From a virus: 20,466 nt of DNA. Shown here one piece after another: positions 1 to 8,042 of this stretch; the first letter of the stretch is position 1, and each line of letters opens with the position of its first letter. A program made the translations under genes and the position numbers. The notes beneath the pieces are model-generated. The model had not been told where the DNA came from and ran no database searches. It saw only the letters and a program-made list of their open reading frames with translations. Location: positions 1-20,466 of IMG/VR virus record IMGVR_UViG_3300032047_001675. One strand, 5' to 3'.

Positions 1-288
1 TGGGAATATATCTAAATCAAATTCAGATTGAACTTCATTTTCTTCAACCGATGTCAAGTTTAATTTATACTTAATATTTTTACTAATATCACCACTTACC
101 AATGATTGTGATATTGGTGTTAGATTAAACTGAGTTAGTACCCTACTGTTACCTATCCAAATGGAATCACTATCATCATCGTAAAACTTAGTAACTTCTA
201 AGATTTCATCTTTACCAGTATTCTGGTCGTTACGAAAATTTTGTTCGTATATAGTAGTGTCTTTTTGTCCGTATATTCTATAAATCAT
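1..288 (-). CDS. Probable fibre/decoration structural protein, N-terminal part (runs off left edge)
   Basis: The frame opens at an ATG (286-288) and stays open to the window edge, giving 96 residues that begin MIYRIYGQKDTTIYEQN. The pattern of a D-T-T-I-Y start, N-T-G-K then a hydrophobic strand (ILEV), and S-R-V-L-T-Q-F-N-L resembles the DNRLRE/CBM96-like beta domains found on exported and virion surface proteins, where N-G-x-x-x-x-L-x-V and S-R-x-L-x-x-F-D-L are typical. It starts 10 nt after the gp6-like stop, with an AAAGGG Shine-Dalgarno-like stretch just before the ATG, so it is the next gene of the baseplate operon. Role inferred: an adhesin, fibre or baseplate-attached decoration protein. 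Only the N-terminus is visible. Confidence 0.6.
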   Translation of the reverse strand, partial: MIYRIYGQKDTTIYEQNFRNDQNTGKDEILEVTKFYDDDSDSIWIGNSRVLTQFNLTPISQSLVSGDISKNIKYKLNLTSVEENEVQSEFDLDIFP

Positions 289-298
289 ATTCTGCCCT

Positions 299-2278
299 TT
301 AGAAAGATTGAGTTACAACCTTACCCCTTATATCTACATTAGGATATTTAACTTCAAATATAGAAGGGTCTTTAGGTGGATATATAATACCCAATCTAGT
401 TGCCCTACTTAAATCATATTTATTTGGTGAGTAGTTTCCATTAAATCTATTTTTGATTTGTAATCCACCCTCTCCATCACTATTTGGTCTTGGAACTGTC
501 TGAACACCGTCAACTTTATCCAATAGTACATATACTTGAGATATGTTAATTGGTTGGTTTATTTTCCAATTATCTATACTAAAGTAATCTTTTAATGCCT
601 TTATACATCTCAAAAGAACTTCATTAGAATTATAATCTGGTAAAACTACAATATCAAAATTAATTGTAATATTTACAATGTATGCATCTTTAATATTTAC
701 TGCATCAGTTAAGATTCTGTAATAAGAAAGATAATTTTTTAAATTATTTTTAGTAGCTGGATTCAACTCTGTTACTTTTTTATCTTTATCATAACCTAAT
801 GTATATAGGTTAAGTGCTAATGGATTTGGTACTTCAGTACTAATAGGTGTTGGAATCGGGTCATCAGGTAATAATGCATGAGGTGCAAAGTTTCCATTTG
901 ATTTTGTTTCGATTTGATAATCTTGTACTAAGTATGCTTTTGCAACTGAACCGAATTGTGGTGGAAGTGCATAACATCTCATAATATAATCTTCTCTACT
1001 TACAGTTCTGTTTTGTGCCGCAAAGTAAGCCATTGCATTGTTACGAATCTCATCTTCAGTTTCTTTACTTCTACCACCAACAGCTGGTTCTGGATTAGTA
1101 ACCGCCAATGAGTTCTCAATAAATCTTAGAGTGTTTTGATTTAAATTTATAGTGTTATCATTTGTAAATATTCTACTATTAACATTAATTAAATCTTTAG
1201 CAGGAACATTATCAGCAACACCATTACCCACTAAGTACTCAACATCTAATGTTGTGTTTTGTGGAGCTACTCCGTATGTTTTTGTGTATAGGAAATTAGA
1301 TGGGTCAATCCCTTGGTCTAACCTTCCTGTATTTTGATATAACGCAGAACCTACATTATCAGGATTAGGAATAATTTCTTCATCTGCATTTGATGATATA
1401 CCTGCTCCAAACTGAACCACTAATTCTGATTCTGATTCGAATTTTGTTATAAATCTTTTTGGTACTCTCTTTAATTCTAATAAGAATGGAGTTTCACCAC
1501 TATATGGTTGTAAGTTAGTAGAATTATCTTCATTGTTTTCTATTTGTTCAAATACAGTATCTTGTGCTAAGTATGGAACTTCAGTCCATAAATCTTCATC
1601 ATCATCTTTAATTGATTTAATTTTAATGATTTGTTCATCTGTGATTTTTAACTTATCATATATCTTTGGTGAACCGAATACGAACTGAGCACTCTTTACT
1701 CTACCACTTGAAGCTTTTACTTTCTTTTTCAGTAGATAGTAAATTGGTTCACTAGAAGATTCATCTATTTGATAAACAGAAACTTCAGTTGGATTAAATG
1801 AAGATGATACTGCAAAATCTATTTCAAAGTTAGTTGAGAATTCAACATCGGAGTTTGAATCTGAACCTACTTGCATACCACTTGCAATTTTTAAAGCATA
1901 ATCATAATCAGGTCTTACATTATCACCACTACCTTTGGCTGGTAATATTTGGAACACATCTAAATCTACAGATGCTGGGCAAACGTTTTTTGGTTTGTAT
2001 CCATGTACAGCAGCTAAATTAAAAAGATTTGCCTTTTCTTCTGCGTTAGATAATAATGATTCTCTTAATTGAGTATCTGTATAAAAAGATAATACATCAC
2101 CCACATACGATGCCATCTCAATGAACATCATACCTGGTGAAGATTCATTAAAGTCATTAAAAGTATTTGGGAAATAAGTTTTAGAAAAATCAATTAAGTT
2201 TTTTCTTAACTCTCCGAAATCCTTTCCAATGAGTTTAACATCCTTTTGGACTAAATCTGATTTGTTTGCCTTTGCCAT
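299..2278 (-). CDS. Baseplate wedge protein, gp6-like (Baseplate_J family)
   Basis: A 659-residue protein about the length of T4 gp6, which forms the inner ring of the baseplate and joins the wedges together. Residues 44-74 carry a block (ESSPGMMFIEMASYVGDVLS, then FYTDTQL) that is highly typical of gp6/Baseplate_J proteins of T4-like phages. Around residues 395-450 a second conserved block, GGRSKETEDEIRN followed by QNRTVSREDY, is the usual J-family signature. It lies directly after the gp25-like gene (stop 2285, start 2278), the same gene neighbourhood as in marine T4-like phages. Expressed late as part of the virion. There are no membrane segments or signal peptide. The family call is solid; the subunit name is by analogy. 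Confidence 0.88.
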   Translation of the reverse strand: MAKANKSDLVQKDVKLIGKDFGELRKNLIDFSKTYFPNTFNDFNESSPGMMFIEMASYVGDVLSFYTDTQLRESLLSNAEEKANLFNLAAVHGYKPKNVCPASVDLDVFQILPAKGSGDNVRPDYDYALKIASGMQVGSDSNSDVEFSTNFEIDFAVSSSFNPTEVSVYQIDESSSEPIYYLLKKKVKASSGRVKSAQFVFGSPKIYDKLKITDEQIIKIKSIKDDDEDLWTEVPYLAQDTVFEQIENNEDNSTNLQPYSGETPFLLELKRVPKRFITKFESESELVVQFGAGISSNADEEIIPNPDNVGSALYQNTGRLDQGIDPSNFLYTKTYGVAPQNTTLDVEYLVGNGVADNVPAKDLINVNSRIFTNDNTINLNQNTLRFIENSLAVTNPEPAVGGRSKETEDEIRNNAMAYFAAQNRTVSREDYIMRCYALPPQFGSVAKAYLVQDYQIETKSNGNFAPHALLPDDPIPTPISTEVPNPLALNLYTLGYDKDKKVTELNPATKNNLKNYLSYYRILTDAVNIKDAYIVNITINFDIVVLPDYNSNEVLLRCIKALKDYFSIDNWKINQPINISQVYVLLDKVDGVQTVPRPNSDGEGGLQIKNRFNGNYSPNKYDLSRATRLGIIYPPKDPSIFEVKYPNVDIRGKVVTQSF

Positions 2279-2284
2279 AAGTTC

Positions 2285-2725
2285 CTATTCTATAGTTGCA
2301 GTTCCAGCGGAATCTACATATAATATTATTTCTTCGTTAGCACCTTGTTCCGTTACTCTAAAATTTAAAGATATAGCAACAAAGTTTTTATCCTCATTCG
2401 GAGTAACGTTAACCTTATCTATAATTATGTAGGGAAGCCAGAAATTTACATCAGCTAATATACCTTCTTCTAATCTTTGTTTTAAATCTAAAGTTATTGG
2501 TTCAAATAATAGTGCATAAATCTGAGAGCCGAATGTGGGTTGGAACACCCTTTCACCCTTTCTTGTCAACAATAGATTTTTTAAATTAGATATAGCCTGT
2601 TCCTCAGTTGAGTACGATAAGTCAAACAAACCACTATTCTTAGAGAATGGTAGTTTTATTCCAACTGCAATATCTTTTTCAAAATCTATTGGATTATAGA
2701 AATATTCTTTTCTCGCTTTAGCCAT
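2285..2725 (-). CDS. Baseplate wedge protein, gp25-like (GPW/gp25 family)
   Basis: A 146-residue protein with the GPW_gp25 fold. Residues 55-76 contain RKGERVFQPTFGS and then ALLFEP, matching the family core in which G-E-R, P-x-F-G-S and the F-E-P (EPR-type) motifs are conserved. gp25 forms part of the wedge core with gp6 and gp53 and has relatives in contractile injection systems. It sits 6 nt upstream of the gp6-like gene and 3 nt downstream of a small unknown gene, clearly one transcript. Length is normal for the family (about 130-150). The MAKARKEYFYNP start is consistent with relatives. Confidence 0.9.
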   Translation of the reverse strand: MAKARKEYFYNPIDFEKDIAVGIKLPFSKNSGLFDLSYSTEEQAISNLKNLLLTRKGERVFQPTFGSQIYALLFEPITLDLKQRLEEGILADVNFWLPYIIIDKVNVTPNEDKNFVAISLNFRVTEQGANEEIILYVDSAGTATIE

Positions 2726-2728
2726 TTA

Positions 2729-3208
2729 CTATTTTCCTTTTTTCTTATTAATCGCTTTCATCAATTGAGAATAATCTTTTGTTATAGCTCCCATTACATT
2801 AGCCACTTCAGGATTATTTGTATCAACTGGTCTACCATCTATATCTTGTGTTGGTGCTACTGTAGTAGATTCTCTACCACTCCATGCTTGTGCTTGATTA
2901 GAGCCAAACTGAGCATCCATACTTCTCCACTCACCACTTTGATGTGTTTCATTTAGTAACTGATTTAATACGCTATCATTTGTAAACTTTTGTTTCTTAA
3001 CTGCTTTTTGTTTTTTTACTTCTTCTATTGCTAAAATTGTTTTCATATCAATATCCAATGGGTCGTTAACCTTTTTAGATTTTGATTTTGTTTCTTTTAT
3101 AATCGGTTTAGAAGCGTTTCTAACTTCTGTAATGATAGGTTTTAGTTCTTCTCTAACTACCTTTCTTACGATTACTTCTAATAATTGTGCTAATTGTTGT
3201 GCCTTCAT
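2729..3208 (-). CDS. Unknown protein in baseplate operon
   Basis: A 159-residue protein I do not recognise. Residues 1-30 are predicted amphipathic helix (QQLAQLLEVIVRKVVREEL), followed by a lysine-rich stretch at 35-75 and a polar, disordered-looking middle with GSNQAQAWSGRE. The C-terminus is again lysine-rich. There is no signal peptide or membrane segment. It lies between the 201-residue gene (39-nt gap) and gp25 (3-nt gap), so it probably belongs to virion assembly. Similar-sized helical proteins next to gp25 occur in marine T4-like phages, but no function can be given. A baseplate chaperone or minor structural protein is possible. Confidence 0.75.
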   Translation of the reverse strand: MKAQQLAQLLEVIVRKVVREELKPIITEVRNASKPIIKETKSKSKKVNDPLDIDMKTILAIEEVKKQKAVKKQKFTNDSVLNQLLNETHQSGEWRSMDAQFGSNQAQAWSGRESTTVAPTQDIDGRPVDTNNPEVANVMGAITKDYSQLMKAINKKKGK

Positions 3209-3247
3209 AATGATATACTTTACATATAAATATTAAAATGTTTATTT

Positions 3248-3853
3248 TTATACTAATCCTGACCAAGGATATGGTATTGGCCCTAATGGGACTGGTGTTG
3301 CTGGTGTTCCTGCGGTTACTACATGGGTATGTAATCCTTGTACTGTTGTTAAATGATTTGTAAATGCCGTTGCTAATTTTGTTGCAAATGGAATCCCAAA
3401 TAAAGCTGGTGCTGGTGGATGGGTGAATGCTTTTAATAAATCATTTGCTAATGTTGGTGGAGTTCCCCCTACAGTTGTAACATTTGTAACTGGAACGGGA
3501 ACACCAGCCGTACCTGTTGATGTTGCTATTGCTATTGGATGGAATGGTACTAATTGATATTGTACACTCATCCAATATGAAACTGTCTTTGCCGACCAAT
3601 CTGTAAAATGGAATAGTTGTGGTTTGCCTTCAGAATCTCTAATATCATCTAAACACTTTTTTATTGACATCTTAATGGGAATATATGGTGGTTGTACCAT
3701 AACCATTGTTGCGTGTAAAGAAGTTTGGGCAGTAGATACTGCCTTATGATACTCTGATGCTATTTTTTCAGCCGTATCCATATGGGTTTTTTCTGATTTG
3801 TCATCTAACCACCCACCAACTGATGTTATAAATCCTGGCCAAACTGCTGGCAT
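3248..3853 (-). CDS. Unknown structural-module protein with C-terminal HxH motif
   Basis: A 201-residue protein with no family I can name. Residues 1-105 are mixed alpha/beta and rich in aromatic residues. Residues 106-200 are rich in Pro, Gly, Thr and Val. Near the C-terminus is GLHTHVVTAGTPATPVPLG, with H175-T176-H177. An HxH in a Gly/Thr/Pro-rich C-terminal segment recalls the metal-binding apex of membrane-piercing spike proteins of contractile phages, but that is an inference from one motif. It follows the OB-fold spike/hub-like gene by 12 nt, which fits a baseplate-centre role. A clear Shine-Dalgarno-like AAAAGGAAAAG precedes the ATG, one of the strongest in the window. The start MPAVWPG is supported by that site. 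Confidence 0.75.
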   Translation of the reverse strand: MPAVWPGFITSVGGWLDDKSEKTHMDTAEKIASEYHKAVSTAQTSLHATMVMVQPPYIPIKMSIKKCLDDIRDSEGKPQLFHFTDWSAKTVSYWMSVQYQLVPFHPIAIATSTGTAGVPVPVTNVTTVGGTPPTLANDLLKAFTHPPAPALFGIPFATKLATAFTNHLTTVQGLHTHVVTAGTPATPVPLGPIPYPWSGLV

Positions 3854-3865
3854 AATCTTTTCCTT

Positions 3866-4858
3866 TTATTGTTTCATTGCCTTTATATCACTAAGTATCT
3901 TAGCAACTTTACCCGCATTAGTTGCAGGTCCTGTTGGGCCAACTCCAGTTGAATATGTTGATTTAGCTGATGTTAAATCTGCTAACTCACTTGCTAACTT
4001 CTCAACCAACGTAAAAAACTTATCCATCTCCATCGCCCATCCAGGTGTAGCATTTATAATATCTTTCTTAGATGTTAATATTACATTTTCTTCTCTTGAG
4101 TTTAATAATATTCTATCTGATGTAATTACTACTGATGGTGATTTAAAAGCTGATTGTGCTTTTACACCCTTACCTAAATTTGTTTGAGCTGTCTTTAATT
4201 GTAGTTTTTGTGATGAGGTTAAATACACCGATGATAAATCATCATCAATAGTTTCTATAATAAATTTGTTATAAGAACCACCACTCTTTCTACCATTTGC
4301 TAAAATAGTAATTGGGTCATTATCTGTAGATGAGCTCCAAGTTGGTTGTTTAGTTGTTTTAGCACCTGATGGGGTATATCCAAATCTTAAAGAATGTCCA
4401 AACCTACCTTCCATCATTACATCACCAATAAATGGTTGTAAAGAACCTATATCAGTTCTTTCAGTAAACCCATCACCTAATTCAGCACCTGGTGATGCAC
4501 CTGATGCGTTTGGGTTTCCAGCCAAAACAGCAGAAATTAACCCACCGATTCCTTTTGATTTTCTTGAAACTGAACCTTTAGGTAATGCATTATTGTGTAC
4601 ATTAAGTTGTACGGATGTTGGTGCGAAATAATATTGTCGAGCTCTTCTACTACCACCAGTTGCCTCAGGCCCTAAACCTGTAAACACTAATACGGATTCA
4701 CCGATTAGTGGAATTCTTTTTATATTACTATCAGTAGGATAACAAACTTCAAACTGTCCCTGTCCTTGTGATGTTAATATTTCAATACTATACAGTTCAT
4801 TTACATCATCATCTTTAAGATTGATTCTTTGAACTGTACCAATTTTAAATGAACTCAT
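3866..4858 (-). CDS. Baseplate hub/central spike-like protein with OB-fold (gp5-like)
   Basis: A 330-residue protein. Residues 1-80 look like an OB-fold, with alternating strands and the PLIGESVLVFTG turn seen in gp5/VgrG-type OB domains. Residues 144-160 (GDVMMEGRFGHSLRFG) and 181-189 (DPITILANG) match a block common in the spike/hub proteins of marine T4-like phages. Residues 205-270 form repeated short strands (SVYLTSSQKLQL, VVITSDRILLNS, NVILTSKKDII), like the beta-prism part of gp5-type spikes. No lysozyme domain is visible, unlike T4 gp5. The start codon overlaps the stop of the 122-residue gene by 1 nt (TAATG). Role inferred: central hub/spike of the baseplate. Confidence 0.7.
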   Translation of the reverse strand: MSSFKIGTVQRINLKDDDVNELYSIEILTSQGQGQFEVCYPTDSNIKRIPLIGESVLVFTGLGPEATGGSRRARQYYFAPTSVQLNVHNNALPKGSVSRKSKGIGGLISAVLAGNPNASGASPGAELGDGFTERTDIGSLQPFIGDVMMEGRFGHSLRFGYTPSGAKTTKQPTWSSSTDNDPITILANGRKSGGSYNKFIIETIDDDLSSVYLTSSQKLQLKTAQTNLGKGVKAQSAFKSPSVVITSDRILLNSREENVILTSKKDIINATPGWAMEMDKFFTLVEKLASELADLTSAKSTYSTGVGPTGPATNAGKVAKILSDIKAMKQ

Positions 4859-5226
4859 TATTCATCTCCTTCAATCTTTTCAAGTGATTCTATAGATTTA
4901 TCTATTGCTTCTGCATTTGACATTAACTGTTTCTTTTCTTCTTCAGTTAAACCAAACCCACCGTCCTCACCTGAGTTAGCATCTTTCATCATTCTTTGTA
5001 CGATTGCGGCTAACTTAACAATCTGGTCATCGTTCTTTACAGCGACTTCCATATATTCTTTTATTAAGGGAACTATTACAGTAGCATCCTGTAAGTTCTT
5101 TACCAATGGTTCTAATTGTGCAATAAGAAGTTTTAGTTGCCTATCCTTCTTTTTAGAATTATGATAAACATCTGACATAATATCAGCAAATGTTTTACCT
5201 TTAAATAATTCTGTATCCTTATCCAT
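4858..5226 (-). CDS. Unknown helical acidic protein between sigma factor and baseplate genes
   Basis: A 122-residue, almost wholly helical protein. It has an N-terminal basic helix (KKKDRQLKLLIAQLEPLVKN, about 26-45), further helices at 55-85, a Gly-rich turn (SGEDGGFG) and an acidic helical tail from about 94 to 122. There are no transmembrane segments and I recognise no family. Its ATG overlaps the end of the sigma-factor gene by 8 nt, and its stop overlaps the start of the spike-like gene by 1 nt. It is therefore translated in step with both. Possible roles are a structural or scaffolding helper or a transcription accessory protein, but nothing in the sequence decides. Confidence 0.75.
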   Translation of the reverse strand: MDKDTELFKGKTFADIMSDVYHNSKKKDRQLKLLIAQLEPLVKNLQDATVIVPLIKEYMEVAVKNDDQIVKLAAIVQRMMKDANSGEDGGFGLTEEEKKQLMSNAEAIDKSIESLEKIEGDE

Positions 5227-5941
5227 TACTATCCTTTAATTTATAATGTATTGACAAATGACCTGTTCTATTATATTCCATATATAACTCTGCATAAATA
5301 CCTTTTAGTTTACCAACCACTTTGGTAATATACTGAGTATGTACACCTGTTCTTTCTCTAATAAGTATGTAAAGAGCTTTCTTATTGTACGAATAAAGGT
5401 CTAATCTATTTTTAAATAACTCATTTATTGAATCAGCAATGGCCCTATCTCTATCTTTTAGGAATAACGTATATAAATGATAATCTACATATTTTGTATA
5501 ATGGTCAATAAAATCTGATTTAGCCTCTTTGTTGTTTTGGTCTACAATTTCATTTGTAATGTTTCTTTGTGTATCAATTGCCGCAACTTTCTCTTTTGAT
5601 TTCATTCGAGCATAGTTTGCGTTATTCTCATTGAATAAGTAGTTTCTTGCCACTACCGTAAAGTAAGAGAAGGCTCTACCGTTCTCACCATTAAACTTAT
5701 GAATCTTTTCATTCAAAAATGCAACTACACTTGCCTTTACATCTTCATATGGTACATCAAAGTAATATGTTTTGTAAGTGTGGATTACATTTTCTGATAA
5801 CTTATCAAATGGATAATGAATGAATCTGTTATAGATTTTGTTCTTTAGTTTATTATCATCACATCCGTTATAAGCGTTTATGGCAATTTCGGTAATTTTA
5901 GTAAAATATCTTTTACTTCTCTTTCTTCTTTTTCTAGGCAT
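5219..5941 (-). CDS. Late-transcription RNA polymerase sigma factor, gp55-like
   Basis: A 240-residue protein with a very basic start (PRKRRKRSKR). Residues 83-102 carry F-x-x-x-x-GRAFSYFTVVARNYL, a clear sigma region 2 signature (G-x-A-F-S-Y-F-x-x-x-A-R/K-N) of the gp55 family of T4-like phages. Residues 160-225 are helical and could form a short region 4-like helix-turn-helix. The family directs host core RNA polymerase to late promoters, usually with a sliding clamp and a co-activator. It is longer than T4 gp55 (185 aa) but close to marine relatives. It overlaps the 93-residue membrane gene by 8 nt and the 122-residue gene by 8 nt. No conserved late promoter could be derived from this window. 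Confidence 0.8.
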   Translation of the reverse strand: MPRKRRKRSKRYFTKITEIAINAYNGCDDNKLKNKIYNRFIHYPFDKLSENVIHTYKTYYFDVPYEDVKASVVAFLNEKIHKFNGENGRAFSYFTVVARNYLFNENNANYARMKSKEKVAAIDTQRNITNEIVDQNNKEAKSDFIDHYTKYVDYHLYTLFLKDRDRAIADSINELFKNRLDLYSYNKKALYILIRERTGVHTQYITKVVGKLKGIYAELYMEYNRTGHLSIHYKLKDSNG

Positions 5942-6215
5942 TAGGGTTTATTTCATTGTTTAACTTATCTAAAGCTTTTTGTATTTCTTCAAATACAAAT
6001 CCGCTCTCATCATCCGCTTCAAACGAGCCAATTCTATCCACCTCTTTCATCCTATCCATTGCTCTGTTTACAGAGAAGGCTACTGATTCGATTGTTTTAT
6101 CAGATTCTTCTATACCATCTTCTAACTTCTCAACCTTACGAAGTAAATTCCATACTACATATAATAAGATTGCAATTATTATTAATGGTAAAATTAATTG
6201 TATTGTTATTTCCAT
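5934..6215 (-). CDS. Small membrane-anchored coiled-coil protein
   Basis: A 93-residue protein. Residues 4-25 (TIQLILPLIIIAILLYVVWN) form one transmembrane helix, followed at 26-60 by a heptad-like charged helix (LRKVEKLEDGIEESDKTIES). The tail contains RIGSFEADDESGFVFEEI, a block I associate with small conserved proteins of marine T4-like phages, though I cannot name the family. Orientation is probably N-out with the coiled coil in the cytoplasm. It starts 1 nt after the HD-domain gene stop and overlaps the sigma gene by 8 nt. Function unknown. A lysis-timing or membrane-scaffold role would fit but is only a guess. Confidence 0.75.
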   Translation of the reverse strand: MEITIQLILPLIIIAILLYVVWNLLRKVEKLEDGIEESDKTIESVAFSVNRAMDRMKEVDRIGSFEADDESGFVFEEIQKALDKLNNEINPNA

Positions 6216-6216
6216 A

Positions 6217-6981
6217 TTAGTTCTCTACATCACCAAAGATAGATTTGAAATCTAATTTCTCTGGCATTTTTACGTTTTCTAATTTTTGTTTTTTAGTTGG
6301 TCTACCACCTACGTTTTTAGTTTGAACTTTTTTATCAGAGTTCACAACTCTATCTCTTTCAAAATTAGCTGCACATAAATCAGCCTGATGCATAATGAAT
6401 GGTAATTGAGTTTTTAATACATTATCTTTATTGTAAGTAATGTAATACTCTTTATTGTTTTCATCATATAACCCATCAGTTAATTTAATTCCGATATATT
6501 CTTCTTCAGTAATGGTAATACCATAGTGATTTAATAACCACATAGTTCTATCATTAAGATTCATCCAATGCATATTGGAACTCGTCTTATAAATCTTTCC
6601 TTGATTTTCAATGTGCCATTGAGAATCATTTGGGATATACCAATTCTCTTCGTGATTACCCACCTTACCTAAATCATGATGAAGTGCTGTAAAGATTAAG
6701 GTTTGTTTATCAAACCCTAAAGGCATTCCTAACTCTTTATACAAATCATAAATCTTAACGGCATTGAATGTAACCCTAAGAATGTGGTCAATGTATCCAC
6801 CTGCAAATGCATTGTGGAAATGTTCTGTAGATGATGCTGGAGTTAGAACGATTCTATCTTCCAATGCATCATACATCTTATTTAATTTTTCTAATCTCTC
6901 ACCTTCAAAGGTTTGATTGATTAATTTTCTGAACTTCTCGTAGTTCTCTTTGATTTTATTTTCATCTAAAATGTGTACCAT
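6217..6981 (-). CDS. HD-domain metal-dependent phosphohydrolase
   Basis: A 254-residue protein with the HD superfamily layout: H66 in GGYIDHILRV, H102-D103 in ALHHDLGKVG, and a distal D201 in FIMHQADLCA. These are the expected metal ligands (H...HD...D). HD enzymes hydrolyse phosphate esters in nucleotides, dNTPs or second messengers; homologues annotated only as hydrolases are common in T4-like marine phages. The exact substrate cannot be read from the sequence. The C-terminus (about 215-250) is a lysine-rich linker ending DFKSIFGDVEN. It is preceded by an 82-nt gap with two copies of a 17-nt repeat, and is followed closely by the membrane and sigma genes. Nucleotide recycling or signal degradation are both plausible. 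Confidence 0.8.
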   Translation of the reverse strand: MVHILDENKIKENYEKFRKLINQTFEGERLEKLNKMYDALEDRIVLTPASSTEHFHNAFAGGYIDHILRVTFNAVKIYDLYKELGMPLGFDKQTLIFTALHHDLGKVGNHEENWYIPNDSQWHIENQGKIYKTSSNMHWMNLNDRTMWLLNHYGITITEEEYIGIKLTDGLYDENNKEYYITYNKDNVLKTQLPFIMHQADLCAANFERDRVVNSDKKVQTKNVGGRPTKKQKLENVKMPEKLDFKSIFGDVEN

Positions 6982-6999
6982 AATTTATTTTTTATTTGT

Positions 7000-7058
7000 T
7001 AACTAATTGATTATCAATGTGTTGTGATGATAGTGATAGTGTAACTGATTGATTATCA
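7000..7058. repeat. Two direct repeats, TAACTnATTGATTATCA, upstream of HD gene
   Basis: The 17-nt sequence TAACT[A/G]ATTGATTATCA occurs at 7000-7016 and 7042-7058 with one mismatch. Each copy contains a near-palindrome: ATTGATTATCAAT in the left copy (arms of 6 around one base) and CTGAT...ATCAG in the right copy. The spacer holds GATGATAGTGATAGTG. The pair fills the gap between the groES-like stop and the HD gene start. It could be an operator pair or RNA stem-loops in a leader. No Bacteroidetes-type core promoter was found inside it. Confidence 0.5.
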
Positions 7059-7063
7059 GACAC

Positions 7064-7360
7064 TTACACCTCATCTAATATAGATAAGAACTCACTCTCT
7101 CTATAAATGTTATATGTTTTACCACCATTTTTGTGTTTGAATCCAGTTCCATCTAATAGAACTATATCACCCACCTTTGTACTCATAGGGATAATCTCAC
7201 CTGAATGAGTAAATAATCCACTACCAACGGCTACTACTGTACCCATCATTGTAGTTTCTGAACCTGATGGTTTGTATAAACCACCCTTAGTTTTTTCATC
7301 GTTTCTTTTTAGTATCTCTACTACTACTCTATCCCCTAAAGGTCTATAATTGTATTCCAT
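7064..7360 (-). CDS. GroES-like co-chaperonin (gp31 analogue)
   Basis: A 98-residue Cpn10-family protein. It begins with the canonical RPLGDRVVVE (6-15), has TKGGLYKPSG (24-33) in the mobile-loop position, then GTVVAVGSG (40-48), and VGDIVLLDGTGF (63-74) in place of the usual V-K-V-G-D-x-V-L-F. Length equals that of host GroES. Family role: it caps the host GroEL ring. T4 gp31 replaces GroES to fold the major capsid protein, and the same is inferred here. No GroEL is in the window. Its ATG lies 3 nt from the ClpP stop, so it is co-transcribed with clpP from the promoter at 8043-8074. Confidence 0.88.
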   Translation of the reverse strand: MEYNYRPLGDRVVVEILKRNDEKTKGGLYKPSGSETTMMGTVVAVGSGLFTHSGEIIPMSTKVGDIVLLDGTGFKHKNGGKTYNIYRESEFLSILDEV

Positions 7361-7363
7361 AAC

Positions 7364-8008
7364 TTAAATAATTTTATCTATAATTCCTAATTCTAATGCT
7401 TCTTCTGCCGATAAGAAGTAATCGGTTCTTTGATTTTCTTTCCAAAACTCTTTATCTTTTTTTGTAACTTCCGCCATAAGTGTATTACAATCATCTTCTA
7501 ATTGTTCTGCAAACTTAGCGTTAGATTTTACATCTTCTAACTTTCCAAAATTCATTGTTGATAATTGGTGAACCATAACCTTAGAATGTTTTGATGCGGC
7601 TCTAAGACCAGTTCCACAAGATAGTAATAATGCCGCAGCACTCATAGCTGAACCTCTACATACAATATTTGTAGTGATTCCTTCGTTATCCTTTATAGTT
7701 CTAATGTAATCTATTAGTGCTAATGTTTCTACTACATCTCCACCTGGTGAGTTTAATAAGATAGTTACTGATTTTAAATCTTTATTTATTTTTCTTAGTA
7801 ATCTAACTTTAGATATTGTATCAAATACCATTCCTTGTGATATCTCATCCTGTACTAAGATAATGTTTGATTCAATATCAATTCCATAATCAAACTCTCT
7901 AAACTCTTGGAAGTGTTTATCTCTTTCGGATGGTGTCTTTACATCATACTTTGGTTCTATCTGACTCTCAGTAGATGATGTTCTGCCTTCATTATATAAA
8001 TCGCTCAT
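7364..8008 (-). CDS. ClpP-like serine protease
   Basis: A 214-residue ClpP-fold protease. NSPGGDVVETLALIDYIR (86-103) is the oxyanion-loop block. The catalytic triad is visible as S123 (RGSAMSAAALLL), H147 (KVMVHQLS) and D196 (TDYFLSAEEALELG). Residues 1-45 form an extra polar N-terminal segment that may be a propeptide or an adaptor surface. ClpP peptidases need an AAA+ unfoldase; no ClpX/ClpA is seen here, so it probably uses the host unfoldase or acts on peptides. Phage ClpP proteins may also take part in capsid maturation, but that cannot be decided. It has its own promoter at 8043-8074 and is followed 3 nt later by the groES-like gene. Confidence 0.85.
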   Translation of the reverse strand: MSDLYNEGRTSSTESQIEPKYDVKTPSERDKHFQEFREFDYGIDIESNIILVQDEISQGMVFDTISKVRLLRKINKDLKSVTILLNSPGGDVVETLALIDYIRTIKDNEGITTNIVCRGSAMSAAALLLSCGTGLRAASKHSKVMVHQLSTMNFGKLEDVKSNAKFAEQLEDDCNTLMAEVTKKDKEFWKENQRTDYFLSAEEALELGIIDKII

Positions 8009-8042
8009 ACGCTTTTGTAACTATTTTTATGTTAAACTTATG

